A stretch of DNA of 64,000 nt from Deltaproteobacteria bacterium (GTDB lineage: Bacteria > Bdellovibrionota > Bdellovibrionia > Bdellovibrionales > Bdellovibrionaceae), in assembly GCA_017302835.1 (NCBI GenBank), contig JAFLCC010000004.1, positions 124,001 to 188,000 of the forward strand, in the 5' to 3' direction. Under the pieces are notes generated by a model that saw nothing but the letters and a program-made list of their open reading frames with translations, was not told where the DNA came from and made no database searches. Shown here one piece after another: positions 54,587 through 64,000 of the stretch. The first letter of the stretch is position 1. Every line of letters begins with the position of its first letter. Both the position numbers and the translations under genes were made by a program.

Positions 54587-57500
54587 TTGAAGTTGATAGG
54601 ACGTTTAATTAAATTAACTTTCGCTATTCTTTCAGGCTTTTGCTTGATGACTTCGCTTTCATGCAGAAGTGGAGGATCTGCGACCGGTGTTATTCCAACA
54701 GAATCTGCAGAATCATCCACTCCCCCAATCGTCAATATTCCAACAATTGCCTTTCCCTTGACGAGTCCCTATTATTCTCAAAGCGACTTTTTAGATATTT
54801 CTGGCTTGTGTATGGTTGGATACACGGTGGGTTTATCAGGATCCTTTAATGCACAAGAAATCTGCGAAAACTCCATGTTTACTTTCAGAGTGAATAAAAA
54901 CACTGATGGTGTTTATGCCTTTTTAATCACCCAATCAAGTCCAAACAATGTTATTTCTAACCCTGTTTCAATACTTTGGGTGCGGAAAACAAGCGTCTCG
55001 AGTCCCGGCATTAAGTCACCGGCCATTAATCCCTACTTTTCTGCCGAGGGGGTTCTGACTATTTCCGGAGCCTGCGAAACAGGTGCGACAATTAGCCTCA
55101 GTGGGGACGGAGCCGGATCCACAACCTGTCAGGCATCACAATTTAGTTTAAGTCTTCCCAAAGCTTCTGATGGAGATTTTAACTTGTCGATTATTCAAGT
55201 AGACCAAGCCGGAAATTCTTCCACATTACCCTTTGTATGGAAAAAACACTCTCTGACAGTCCTCCCATCCCATCCAACTCTGACAGTAAATACCCCTCAG
55301 GTATTGACACTAAGTGGAGGTACAGAGTCTTTTTCCGTATCTATTTCAACAAACTCTTCGGGTGGTAACTACAATTCATCCACAAAAACCTACACTCCTG
55401 GAATTGTTGCCGGAGGAATTGATGTCTTAACAGTGACGGACAGCATAGGAGAAACAACTCAAATACAAATAACTGTTGTTCCCGGAGACCCAGATCATTT
55501 AGAAATGGGATCACCAAGTGGAGACAATCAAACCGGAAACCTTGGACAACTTTTGCCAACGGCCTTAAAAGCAAAAATAGTAGATAAATACGGAAATGGA
55601 ATTTTCAATTACCCATTGTATTTTCAAAAACTATTAGGAGATGCCGAAATCGTTGACAATCCAATTCAATTTTCTGATTCTGCTGGTGCTGTTTCTGTCA
55701 ATGTAAGAATGGGATCAGGAGCCTTATCAAACCAAATTAAAGTAGGACCATTATCGGGCGTTTTAATGGATGTGAACGCCACTGGAAATACCTCACTTCT
55801 TTTTAATGAACTCACTCTTTCAAGTTCTGCGGGGTACATTGGAGCGCTCTATGGGATTAGCCAAAATCCACAAGGAATGGTGGTGGCAGATTTTAATGGA
55901 GATGGAATCCAAGATATGGCGGCACTCAATTCAGGTGATCCAAGTATTGGCATTTTGTTGGGATCAGGTAAAGGAAATTTCAAAAAAATGACAAAGATCC
56001 TTTCTTTGTGTAGCTCTCCTAATGGGATTTCAAATGGAGACTTTAATTCTGATTCCAAAGTTGACCTGGTTGTTACCTGCGGAAGTTCAGCTTTTTATTC
56101 TTTGCAAATAATTCTTGGAAATGGAGATGGCACTTTTCAAGTACCTGCTAATATTGCTATCGATGCCAATGAAAACATTCCCTATGGAATCGTCGTAAGT
56201 GATTTTAGTGGTGACTCTAAACTTGATATAGCAACCACCTCAGCTGGATCTGGAAAAGTCTTTGTGAGAAAAGGCAATGGAAACGGAACTTTCCAAGCTC
56301 CAGTTTCATACGATGTCGCCAGCTCACCAGGGGCTTTAACTTATGTTGATGTCAATAATGATGGGAAACTGGATTTAGTTGTAGTCAATTCTGGTGATAA
56401 CACCGTATCCGTTTTAAAAAATAATGGATCGGGAACATTTTCCACATTTGGACTCTACGGAACTGGGGTGGCACCTACAGCTGTGGCAGCGGCGGACTTT
56501 GATGGTGACGGATTTGCCGATTTAGCCATAGTTAATAATTCAGATAGTTCTGTTTCTATTTTTATCAATGATCAGACAGGACATTACAATGCAGGAACTG
56601 ATCTTTCTGTAGGAACGAACCCAAACTCGATCATAGCTAAAGATCTAAATGGAGATAGCAAGATTGATTTAGTTATCAGTAATGGATCTGATAACAGTGT
56701 GAGTGTATTTTCTGGCGCTGGAAACGGAGTTTTTACCAATATTGCAAACGTGGCCACATTGACTAATCCAAATCAGGTAACCGCTTTTGATATTAATACC
56801 GATGGAAGTCAGGATTTATTGATTCTTGGATTTAGCTCTCAGCAGATTCAAGTTTTACCCGGTAGATCCAACTTTTCATTTGGATATCTTTCTACCGTTG
56901 GTGCAAATCCTGTAGCCATGGTCATCGTTGATTTGAATAAAGATCAAATTCAAGATGTTGCTGTTGTTAATAGCAATAGTAAAACGGTTAGTCTTCTTCA
57001 GGGTCTAGGAAATGGACTTTTCAATCTCACATCCACGTTAAATACAGGTGACAATTCAAATGCCATTGCATCAGGTGATTTACGAAAAAACAAAACTAAA
57101 GATTTGATTGTCACCTGTCCCAATCTGGGGCATGTGAAAGTTTATCTGGGTAATGGCGATGGTAGCTTTGCTGCCCCGGTAAATTATACAACGGGAGCTG
57201 GCCCCTCATCGGTAATTACCATTGACTTTAATAATGATGGACTTTTAGATATTGCTACCGCAAACCTATCCAGCAATACGGTAAGTGTCCTATTAGGAAA
57301 TGGTGACGGAACCTTTCTTACCAAAGTTGAAAATCCTGTTGGTAATGGTGCCACCAGTCTTGTTGCGGCAGATTTAAATGGTGATAGAAAACTAGATATC
57401 GTTGTCGCCAATCTATATAATAATTCTATCAGCGTACTTCTTAACAACGGTGATGGAACCTTTCAAACTCAAGTAGAGTATTCTTCGGGTATGGGAACAA

Positions 57501-57892
57501 TAAGTCTGCTGGCAGCTGACTTTAATAATGATGGAAAAGCAGATATTGCTGCGACGAATTCTGCAGAAGGTACTGTGAGTATTTTTATAGGTGTAGGAAA
57601 TGGAGCTCTTAATTCTCCAAATGTTTTTTCAGCGGGCTTAGATCCAAACGGCCTCATCGCTGCAGATTTCAAGGGAAATGAAAAACTTTCTTTAGCTGTT
57701 GCCAATGGTTACAACAACACTTTCACTGTATTATGGGGTACTGGAAGCGGTCAATTTACGACCTCAACCACTTACTCTTCTCAAGGAAGTTTATCTGCAA
57801 TAGGTGTTGGCGAACTGAATGGGGATAATGTCAGTGATGTCCTTGTTCTTGATAGTATTTCAAACAAACTGGAAGTGTGGATTGGACATTAA
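54587..57892 (+). CDS. Giant lipoprotein with VCBS/FG-GAP repeats
   Basis: This is a 1101-residue protein with lipobox LMTSLSC after FAILSGFC. The likely start is TTG 54587, which has AGAGGTGG 5 nt upstream; the frame opens at 54563. The N-terminal 400 residues are Ig-like. The C-terminal ~680 residues contain about a dozen FG-GAP/VCBS units such as VVADFNGDGIQDMAALNS, IDFNNDGLLDIATANLSS and AADLNGDRKLDIVVANLY. Each carries a DxDxDG-type calcium site and is followed by VSVLLGNGDGTF-type strands; the period is about 45-50 residues. Such integrin-like propellers bind calcium and ligands outside the cell. It follows the previous gene after 26 nt and overlaps the next start, so the three are an operon. 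Confidence 0.85.
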   Translation: MKLIGRLIKLTFAILSGFCLMTSLSCRSGGSATGVIPTESAESSTPPIVNIPTIAFPLTSPYYSQSDFLDISGLCMVGYTVGLSGSFNAQEICENSMFTFRVNKNTDGVYAFLITQSSPNNVISNPVSILWVRKTSVSSPGIKSPAINPYFSAEGVLTISGACETGATISLSGDGAGSTTCQASQFSLSLPKASDGDFNLSIIQVDQAGNSSTLPFVWKKHSLTVLPSHPTLTVNTPQVLTLSGGTESFSVSISTNSSGGNYNSSTKTYTPGIVAGGIDVLTVTDSIGETTQIQITVVPGDPDHLEMGSPSGDNQTGNLGQLLPTALKAKIVDKYGNGIFNYPLYFQKLLGDAEIVDNPIQFSDSAGAVSVNVRMGSGALSNQIKVGPLSGVLMDVNATGNTSLLFNELTLSSSAGYIGALYGISQNPQGMVVADFNGDGIQDMAALNSGDPSIGILLGSGKGNFKKMTKILSLCSSPNGISNGDFNSDSKVDLVVTCGSSAFYSLQIILGNGDGTFQVPANIAIDANENIPYGIVVSDFSGDSKLDIATTSAGSGKVFVRKGNGNGTFQAPVSYDVASSPGALTYVDVNNDGKLDLVVVNSGDNTVSVLKNNGSGTFSTFGLYGTGVAPTAVAAADFDGDGFADLAIVNNSDSSVSIFINDQTGHYNAGTDLSVGTNPNSIIAKDLNGDSKIDLVISNGSDNSVSVFSGAGNGVFTNIANVATLTNPNQVTAFDINTDGSQDLLILGFSSQQIQVLPGRSNFSFGYLSTVGANPVAMVIVDLNKDQIQDVAVVNSNSKTVSLLQGLGNGLFNLTSTLNTGDNSNAIASGDLRKNKTKDLIVTCPNLGHVKVYLGNGDGSFAAPVNYTTGAGPSSVITIDFNNDGLLDIATANLSSNTVSVLLGNGDGTFLTKVENPVGNGATSLVAADLNGDRKLDIVVANLYNNSISVLLNNGDGTFQTQVEYSSGMGTISLLAADFNNDGKADIAATNSAEGTVSIFIGVGNGALNSPNVFSAGLDPNGLIAADFKGNEKLSLAVANGYNNTFTVLWGTGSGQFTTSTTYSSQGSLSAIGVGELNGDNVSDVLVLDSISNKLEVWIGH

Positions 57893-60800
57893 ATTTAAGA
57901 GGATAATTACTTTATTTGAGTTGATCTTGATGTCATTTAGCTTGTCTTCATGCACTATTGCTTCAGATCCAGAGGGAAATAGTGGTACTTCTGCCATTCT
58001 TGAAAGCATTAATTTGGTTTCTTATACAGAATCAAAAGCCCTTGTAAAGGTTATTGGATCATTGCCAAGAATTAGTTCAGTAGAATTAAATGAAGTCATT
58101 TTTCATACCAAATTAGATTGCTCCGACGACCCCATTGGTCGAGGTCTACAAAAAGATTTTTTGACCACCGGTATCGAAATCCAAGTCTTCATTGATAAAA
58201 AAACAGATATTTATATTCAATCAAACACTTCAAGCGAATGTCATTTTTTAGGAAGTTATACTTTCACTTCATCTCCGCCAGAACCTCCCACTCTTTCTAA
58301 GATGATTCCCGCTTCCCCTTCAAGGACATCAACGACGCCAACACTTTTTGGGAAGGCATTACCAAACTCGAAGGTCTATTTCTACAAGGAACCTAATTGT
58401 TCCACCTTATTAGGAAATGGAAGTGCCAATGATTTTAGTTTAATTGGAATCATTTTAAATGTCCCTTCGGACAGTCAAGTTGAAATCTATGGACAAACAA
58501 GAGATCCATTAAATAAAGTATCTATCTGCCAACTTTTGACAACCTATCAACATATATCCAGCGGTCCAGATCCTGTGGTTTTTTCATCAACGGCTCCAGC
58601 TTCTCCGAACAATCAATCAACCAACCCAACTATTAAAGGAGTCGCATCTTCGAATTCAGAAACTGTGGCCCTATATAAAGATCCTGGCTGCTCCGATCTG
58701 ATTTCTTCGGGAACAGCCGCTGATTTTAATTCAATAGGATTTTCAATAAATGTGAATCAAAATGTAAGTTTAACAATTTACGCTAAGGCCTTAGATGGAA
58801 ATGGCAACCCATCTGTTTGCAGTTATTTAACAAGTTATCTTTTTGATAATGTGGCACCCTTAGCTCCCGTATTTAACTCGACAAACCCAACCTCCCCGAC
58901 GAGGTTAACAATTTACCCCCAAGTTAAAGGAATCGCTTCCGTAGATACAGCAACTGTTAAGTTTTATAATTCTCCTTTGTGCCTTGTTCAGACAGGACTT
59001 GGAAGCAAAATGGATTTTGAAGGCAGCGGAGTTTTTGCAACTGTTGTTCAAAATTCAATCACGCCAATTTATGCAAAGTCATTCGATTTTGCAGGAAATG
59101 GTTCTGCTTGTACCTACTTTTTAGATTTTAAAAATCAAACCATTGCGCCAGATATTCCAGCATTCGGAGGAACAACACCGGCCTCACCCAATAATTTGAC
59201 TCCCAATCCATTGATATTTGGAACAGCCTCTGAAACCACAGTGAGCTTAGATTTCTATTCAGATTCTACTTGCAATAGTTCTATAGGTTCAGGAACGGCT
59301 AGCAGCTTTAATGGAAGTGGTATTCAACTAAATACACCAAACATACCTAACTCGATAAACTTGACGCCGATATATGCCACAGCGACAGATACAGAAGGCA
59401 ATGTCTCAACTTGTACACAAATTGCCACCTATGGTTACTCTACGGCCGCAGCAGCTAATGCCACTTTTATAGGTTCGGTACCCTTATCACCCTCCAGAAC
59501 TTCAACCACACCCTTCATAGTTGGAAGTGCCCCCATTTCAGTGGCTCAAGTTTATCTCTTTAAAGATGTATCTTGCACTCAGCAAATAGGTTCTTCTACA
59601 AAGAATGTTTTTTTTGCTCAAGGAATTCAAGTTAATGTTTTACCCAATAGCGTGACAACAATTTACTCTAAAACACTTGATGTCTATGGAAATTATTCTA
59701 ATTGTTCGTTTTTAACTTCTTACACCCACGACAATGTTCCTCTCTTTGATCCCTTAATTATTTCATCAACTCCGTCTTCGCCAAATAATGCTTCCTCAAA
59801 CCCAAGCATTTTAGGCTCAGTCGTGATAAATGTTCCTGGCAAGATTTTACCTATGAACCAAGTAAAGCTCTATGACAGCTTTTTATGTATTAATGAAGTA
59901 GGTTCAGGAACGCCCAATTCTTTTACCACAACAGGAATACAATCCACCTTGGTTCCAAATAGTGTCAACTCAGTATATGCTAGAGCCTTTGATGCCGCAG
60001 GAAACAAATCAAATTGTGCCTATTTGTTAGATTATCTTTTTGATAATATTCCTCCTGGAAATCCATCCTTGGCATCTGCAACTCCCATGACGCCTTCCTA
60101 TACCAGAGAGACCAACATTGTGGGCGTCATTTCAAGTTCTCAAAATCTCACGGCGCTCGCTTCCGTTTCCATTTATCTAGATTCCTTATGCACTAACTTG
60201 ATCACATCAGTTTCACCGGCTCAATTTACTTCTTCAGGAGTCCTTCTTACTAGTAATCGCAATACCACGACGCCTTTTTATGCTCAAGTTCAAGATGCGG
60301 TTGGAAATAGATCAAGTTGTTCCCTATTAGTTAACTTTCTCCATAATGATATTGGTCCAGCGAATCTAATGACCACTCAAAATATAGATGGATCTGTGAA
60401 CTTAAATTGGAATACTGATAATACGGCTAGTCCTTCTCCAAAATATATAATCAAAAAAGCAACTAAAAGTGGAGGGCCTTATACGGTTATCGAATGGAAC
60501 AACTCAGGTAATTCATTTAAAGATAGTTCCGTATCTAACAATAAAAACTATTATTATGTGGTTGCAGCTACTAATAATACAGGAACTAGCAATAATTCAT
60601 CCGAAGCCCATCGTCTTGTTTCCGCTGGCGCCGCTCAAACTGCAACAATGTTAGCTGCGACACCAGGAGCCAAAGTTGTTGAACTCTCTTGGCAAGGATA
60701 TTCTCCAGATATGTACTATAAAGTTTTGCGATCGACCCAGCATGGAGGCCCTTATACTGAAATTAAGTCAGGAATTACAAGTACAACCTATAAAGACACA

Positions 60801-63800
60801 ACTCCATCAAATGGCACGACGTATTTTTATGTTGTTAAAGGGGCGAATCCCAATGGAGTGAGTGTTCAATCCAATGAGGCTGTAGCCAGAGTTTTAAGTG
60901 CCCCTAGTGCTCCTCAAAATCTCGAAGGATTTTTAATTATGCAGAATCCTAATTGTGCCGGAAATCCTGGTATCACCTTAACTTGGACAGCACCAAGTTA
61001 TTATAGTGCCTTTATGGTTCGAAGAAGTGCTATTCCTCAATCGACTCAAGACTACATAACGACATCCGCAACTTCATATACTGATTGCAATTTGAACACA
61101 AACGATACCAATTTTAGAGCGAACCATTATAGCGTCCAAACCCTATGGGGTCCATCTTCTGCTTACGTAAGGTCTCCGCTTTCCCAAACAGTAGGGTTTT
61201 CTTATTATTCAGGTACTAATTTTGTTGTCAATCCAGGGGATAATAAAATGATTCTTTCCTGGACAGACATTTATCCTGCTGAATCCTATCAAGTTTGGCG
61301 TTCAGACCAAGCCGGTTGGCCTAACTCAAATTATGTCCTCCTCGATGGGAATGTCTATGGGACAGTCTACACAGACAATACAGCACTGAATGGAACAGCT
61401 TATTTCTATATGGTATTAGCAAACTACCAGAACAATCAAACTGGAGGAAACGGCACCGAAGTGGGTAGGACACCAAGTGCGACATCTGGGGTCCCCTCTA
61501 ACTTGCAAATTACCGAAGATAAGGGAAGTGGAAATCCATCTCTGGGTTGGTCTGCACCAGAAAAATATAATTATTTTAATATTTACAGATCTACTGCCTT
61601 AGGCGGCCCTTATGGCTATGTTGGCTCTTCTTATGTAAATTCCTATATCGACAACTTATCAACTCCAGATTTCTACTATTATCAGGTTGTGAGTGTTTGG
61701 GGTCAGGTAGAGTCACCACCCACAAATATACAATCTTATCGATTTGGTATAACCAACGTCACGGCTACGGCATCAGCAAGTCAAATAACACTTAATTTTT
61801 CATCGGTATCGGGTGCCAATCAATACCAAATTTATCGAAGTTTAAGTGAAACCGGATCCTTTTCACTCATTGATACAGTAGCATCAAGTCCTTTCGTAAA
61901 TTCTAGCTCGTCCCCGGCCGCTCACCCTGCTTTGAGCGGGCAAGGCTATTTTTATTCCGTAAGACCCTCTTTCCCTGATGGAACTTTTGGACAGCATTCA
62001 AGCAAAGTAAACGCCCAACTTACAAGTGACAATGTTCCTTCGGGATTAACTATTGTAGCCTCTAGCGCCTCATCCATTTCACTTAAGTGGGCAAAAATTA
62101 ATAATGCTACTCTCTATTACGTATACAAAGCGACAACCTCAGCAGGTCCTTACACTCTCGCCACAACAGTCTCTACTAATGAAGCTTTTGTCGGGGGATT
62201 GATTGGTAATACAGATTATTATTTCAAAGTGGAATCAAAAGTGGGAACCCAGGTTTCAAATAAATCTAATTTCATCCAAGGTTTACCTGTGGATATGCCA
62301 GAACAACCATCCTATGAAAAAGGAAATAACCAGATTAGTCTCTCATGGACGGCCCTTGCAGGTGCCACTTCCTATATTTTATACAGATCTTCTGATTTGA
62401 TAAACTACACTCCCGTGTTGAGTTCTACCCTCAGCACCTCTTTTTCTGACGTGGGGGTGACGAACGGGAGTATCTATTTTTACAAACTAGAAGCTGTTTT
62501 TTCCTTATATTCTTGGACTTCCGAGTCAACTAAGGGAATCACACCAGGTATAACCCCCGCTGCTCCTCAGGGACTTGCCCTAGTTGAAACCTTATCTTCA
62601 ACTAGTGTTAAATTAAGTTGGACATCGGTATCAAGTGCTAATTTATATAAAGTATATCTTTCTTCGGTTAGTGGTGGCCCCTGGGGGACTGCCGTACTTA
62701 GTAGTTCAGCAACCATTGGCATCGTCTTAACTGGTTTGACCACAGGGGCCGTTTACTATGCTTGTGTGACGGCATTAAATGGATTGCTTGAGTCTGGTTG
62801 TTCCTCAGAAATTTCCTTCATTCCAATCACCCCACCCAGCGCCCCTCTTGTCGTTGCAACGGGTGTAGGTATTGACCTCAGCTGGGGAAGCGTCGCCGGA
62901 GCGGCAACCTACGACATCTATCGATCCACAAACAAATTTATTTTTGAAATCATAGCTACTGGAATTGCCCCTACGGGATACTCTGATCTCACAGCAACAG
63001 CTGGTCAGCATTATTACTATAGATATGACCCATGGAATCCAAGTGGAAATCCGTATCCCTGGTCTGCCCCTTCAGTCGATATTGTCTTTGGATCATCCAT
63101 TGCTATTCCAGCAAGTCTTTCTCTGCTTTCCCTGGACGCAAGCAATGTTGTCTTAAATTGGGCTCCCTCTAGTCAAGCTGCCAACTATAAAATTTATAGA
63201 TCCCCAGTTTCGGGATCAGGACATGTATTAATTAACACGCTTAGTGCTTCTTTAAATGAATATACAGATTCTGGTCTATCCGCTGGAACAGATTATTATT
63301 ATACAGTGAGTGCGGTAAATTCTTCAGGCGTTGAATCTGGAAAATCAAATGAAGTTGGAATAAGAATGGTAACAGGACCAACTTCTATTAGTACATCAAA
63401 TGTAGCAAATAAAGTTCAAATATCTTGGAGCAGCCTAGCTGGAGCCAGCTCTTATGTGGTATCCAGAAGCGATTCCTCAGGAGGGCCCTATGGTTCTGTA
63501 GGGACAACAGCATCGAACAGTCTCCTGGATTCAAATATTGTTAATGGTAAAACATACTACTATGTCGTTGAAGCCAAATTTTCTGGAACGATAAAATCAG
63601 CTATTTCAAGTGAAAGTTCGATTTCTGCAATTAAAGTTATGAATCTTCAGGTCCCGATAGAGCTCACTGATCAAACACTGGCCTCGGACGTGATGGCGGT
63701 TACTTTTAATAGGGCGCAAGTAAGTTTAGATACTTCAGAATACGATGGAACCGTATCCTATGACTTTGAAATCCTAGCAACAAATGCAGATTCCAACAAT

Positions 63801-64000
63801 TCAAATGTCGAAATTGTAGATTCCTCTGGAATAACCAAAGCAACTGTCATCATACCTTCTGGAACCTCTTCATTTACCAGATTAAGAAGCAGTTTCATCC
63901 CAAATGCAGGATTTGATTTTTATCAATTGAAGCTTAGCGCAACTACAAATAATTCAGATGTCAAAATTGAACAGGCAAGAATTTTGGTTACCCAAGTAGG
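57882..64000 (+). CDS. Giant lipoprotein: Ig-like Cys repeats then an array of FN3 domains, 3' end outside the window
   Basis: A single frame is open from TTG 57882 (overlapping the previous stop by 11 nt; GGAAG 6 nt upstream) to the right edge, at least 2039 codons. The next internal Met is 57930. The lipobox is LSSC after FKRIITLFELILMSFS. From about 58300 to 60350 come seven repeats of roughly 90 residues with the pattern SP...TSTTPTLFGKA...V..Y.D..C. From about 60370 to 63630 there are about twelve FN3 domains, recognised by LNWNT, Y.V.RS and YYY.V.A. The final segment (63640 on) is different, probably a cap. The repeats suggest a long flexible surface stalk. No stop or frameshift was seen. 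Confidence 0.83.
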   Translation, partial: MDIKFKRIITLFELILMSFSLSSCTIASDPEGNSGTSAILESINLVSYTESKALVKVIGSLPRISSVELNEVIFHTKLDCSDDPIGRGLQKDFLTTGIEIQVFIDKKTDIYIQSNTSSECHFLGSYTFTSSPPEPPTLSKMIPASPSRTSTTPTLFGKALPNSKVYFYKEPNCSTLLGNGSANDFSLIGIILNVPSDSQVEIYGQTRDPLNKVSICQLLTTYQHISSGPDPVVFSSTAPASPNNQSTNPTIKGVASSNSETVALYKDPGCSDLISSGTAADFNSIGFSINVNQNVSLTIYAKALDGNGNPSVCSYLTSYLFDNVAPLAPVFNSTNPTSPTRLTIYPQVKGIASVDTATVKFYNSPLCLVQTGLGSKMDFEGSGVFATVVQNSITPIYAKSFDFAGNGSACTYFLDFKNQTIAPDIPAFGGTTPASPNNLTPNPLIFGTASETTVSLDFYSDSTCNSSIGSGTASSFNGSGIQLNTPNIPNSINLTPIYATATDTEGNVSTCTQIATYGYSTAAAANATFIGSVPLSPSRTSTTPFIVGSAPISVAQVYLFKDVSCTQQIGSSTKNVFFAQGIQVNVLPNSVTTIYSKTLDVYGNYSNCSFLTSYTHDNVPLFDPLIISSTPSSPNNASSNPSILGSVVINVPGKILPMNQVKLYDSFLCINEVGSGTPNSFTTTGIQSTLVPNSVNSVYARAFDAAGNKSNCAYLLDYLFDNIPPGNPSLASATPMTPSYTRETNIVGVISSSQNLTALASVSIYLDSLCTNLITSVSPAQFTSSGVLLTSNRNTTTPFYAQVQDAVGNRSSCSLLVNFLHNDIGPANLMTTQNIDGSVNLNWNTDNTASPSPKYIIKKATKSGGPYTVIEWNNSGNSFKDSSVSNNKNYYYVVAATNNTGTSNNSSEAHRLVSAGAAQTATMLAATPGAKVVELSWQGYSPDMYYKVLRSTQHGGPYTEIKSGITSTTYKDTTPSNGTTYFYVVKGANPNGVSVQSNEAVARVLSAPSAPQNLEGFLIMQNPNCAGNPGITLTWTAPSYYSAFMVRRSAIPQSTQDYITTSATSYTDCNLNTNDTNFRANHYSVQTLWGPSSAYVRSPLSQTVGFSYYSGTNFVVNPGDNKMILSWTDIYPAESYQVWRSDQAGWPNSNYVLLDGNVYGTVYTDNTALNGTAYFYMVLANYQNNQTGGNGTEVGRTPSATSGVPSNLQITEDKGSGNPSLGWSAPEKYNYFNIYRSTALGGPYGYVGSSYVNSYIDNLSTPDFYYYQVVSVWGQVESPPTNIQSYRFGITNVTATASASQITLNFSSVSGANQYQIYRSLSETGSFSLIDTVASSPFVNSSSSPAAHPALSGQGYFYSVRPSFPDGTFGQHSSKVNAQLTSDNVPSGLTIVASSASSISLKWAKINNATLYYVYKATTSAGPYTLATTVSTNEAFVGGLIGNTDYYFKVESKVGTQVSNKSNFIQGLPVDMPEQPSYEKGNNQISLSWTALAGATSYILYRSSDLINYTPVLSSTLSTSFSDVGVTNGSIYFYKLEAVFSLYSWTSESTKGITPGITPAAPQGLALVETLSSTSVKLSWTSVSSANLYKVYLSSVSGGPWGTAVLSSSATIGIVLTGLTTGAVYYACVTALNGLLESGCSSEISFIPITPPSAPLVVATGVGIDLSWGSVAGAATYDIYRSTNKFIFEIIATGIAPTGYSDLTATAGQHYYYRYDPWNPSGNPYPWSAPSVDIVFGSSIAIPASLSLLSLDASNVVLNWAPSSQAANYKIYRSPVSGSGHVLINTLSASLNEYTDSGLSAGTDYYYTVSAVNSSGVESGKSNEVGIRMVTGPTSISTSNVANKVQISWSSLAGASSYVVSRSDSSGGPYGSVGTTASNSLLDSNIVNGKTYYYVVEAKFSGTIKSAISSESSISAIKVMNLQVPIELTDQTLASDVMAVTFNRAQVSLDTSEYDGTVSYDFEILATNADSNNSNVEIVDSSGITKATVIIPSGTSSFTRLRSSFIPNAGFDFYQLKLSATTNNSDVKIEQARILVTQV

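Noticed and set aside
54466-54735. Minus-strand ORF at the junction of two giant lipoprotein genes
   Set aside because: It is antisense to both coding frames, has no plausible start signal or domain, and looks like a chance open frame.
48645-64000. CRISPR-like or satellite DNA because of regular repeats
   Set aside because: The periodicity is in protein sequence (Ig, FN3, PGWC, FG-GAP) with divergent DNA; there are no identical short repeats with equal spacers.
1-64000. tRNA, rRNA or riboswitch genes
   Set aside because: I looked for conserved arms and TPsiC-like GGTTCGAATCC strings and rRNA cores by eye and found none; a covariance-model search would be the decisive test.

Overview
The window is A+T-rich chromosomal DNA from a Gram-negative bacterium with a heavily decorated surface. 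It encodes many secreted lipoproteins with clear lipoboxes, outer-membrane beta-barrel-like proteins, a MotA/MotB-type inner-membrane pair and a pseudopilin-like protein. The mix of giant repeat lipoproteins, DUF1566 lipoproteins, a pseudopilin with an S74 chaperone and scattered toxin-antitoxin remnants reminds me of Bdellovibrionota (Bdellovibrio and relatives). That placement is an impression from gene content, not a phylogenetic result. I saw no rRNA, tRNA or CRISPR array.

Region 1 (1-6511, minus strand) is housekeeping. An OFA-type MFS transporter with a tiny coupled membrane subunit is followed by uvrB, uvrC and an ABC-F ATPase that runs off the left edge. Region 2 (6596-12074) is accessory. 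It holds a HigBA-type toxin-antitoxin pair with a palindromic operator, a DUF4143-type ATPase gene that has lost its P-loop, a secreted zincin with an unknown secreted neighbour, and small or broken ORFs. Region 3 (12146-15059) carries metG, a cytidine deaminase gene and an MNT/HI0074-type nucleotidyltransferase pair.

Region 4 (15113-23127) is the most striking part. A LysR regulator, co-directional with an EamA-type permease fused to a C39-like peptidase, diverges from five overlapping plus-strand genes. These encode a cupin plus methionyl-tRNA-synthetase-like didomain protein, a DAO-family FAD oxidase, a lysine/ornithine N-hydroxylase-like flavoprotein, a GNAT-like protein and a SAM methyltransferase. 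The first three match the three-enzyme machinery known to make N-N (hydrazine) bonds from N6-hydroxylysine and an amino acid (Spb38/39/40-type). I therefore propose a hydrazine-forming natural-product cluster with its own tailoring enzymes and exporter.

Region 5 (23252-32341) contains a RAYT-like Y1 transposase with GC-rich repeats, a secreted tocopherol-cyclase-like protein, a decaying nucleotidyltransferase pair, a PlsC-like acyltransferase, a beta-propeller lipoprotein, and a pseudopilin-like protein ending in an S74 chaperone domain. Region 6 (32783-48449) is mostly one minus-strand surface locus. A MotA-like protein, a MotB-like protein with a DUF2135-like periplasmic domain and two envelope proteins lead into four large lipoproteins (two YGGR/DUF1566 paralogues and two NHL-like paralogues). 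Region 7 (48645-64000, plus strand) is an operon of three giant lipoproteins: Ig-like plus propeller, VCBS/FG-GAP, and Ig-like plus FN3. The last runs off the right edge. These look like adhesins or surface-display proteins. A link to the neighbouring motor-like pair is only an inference.
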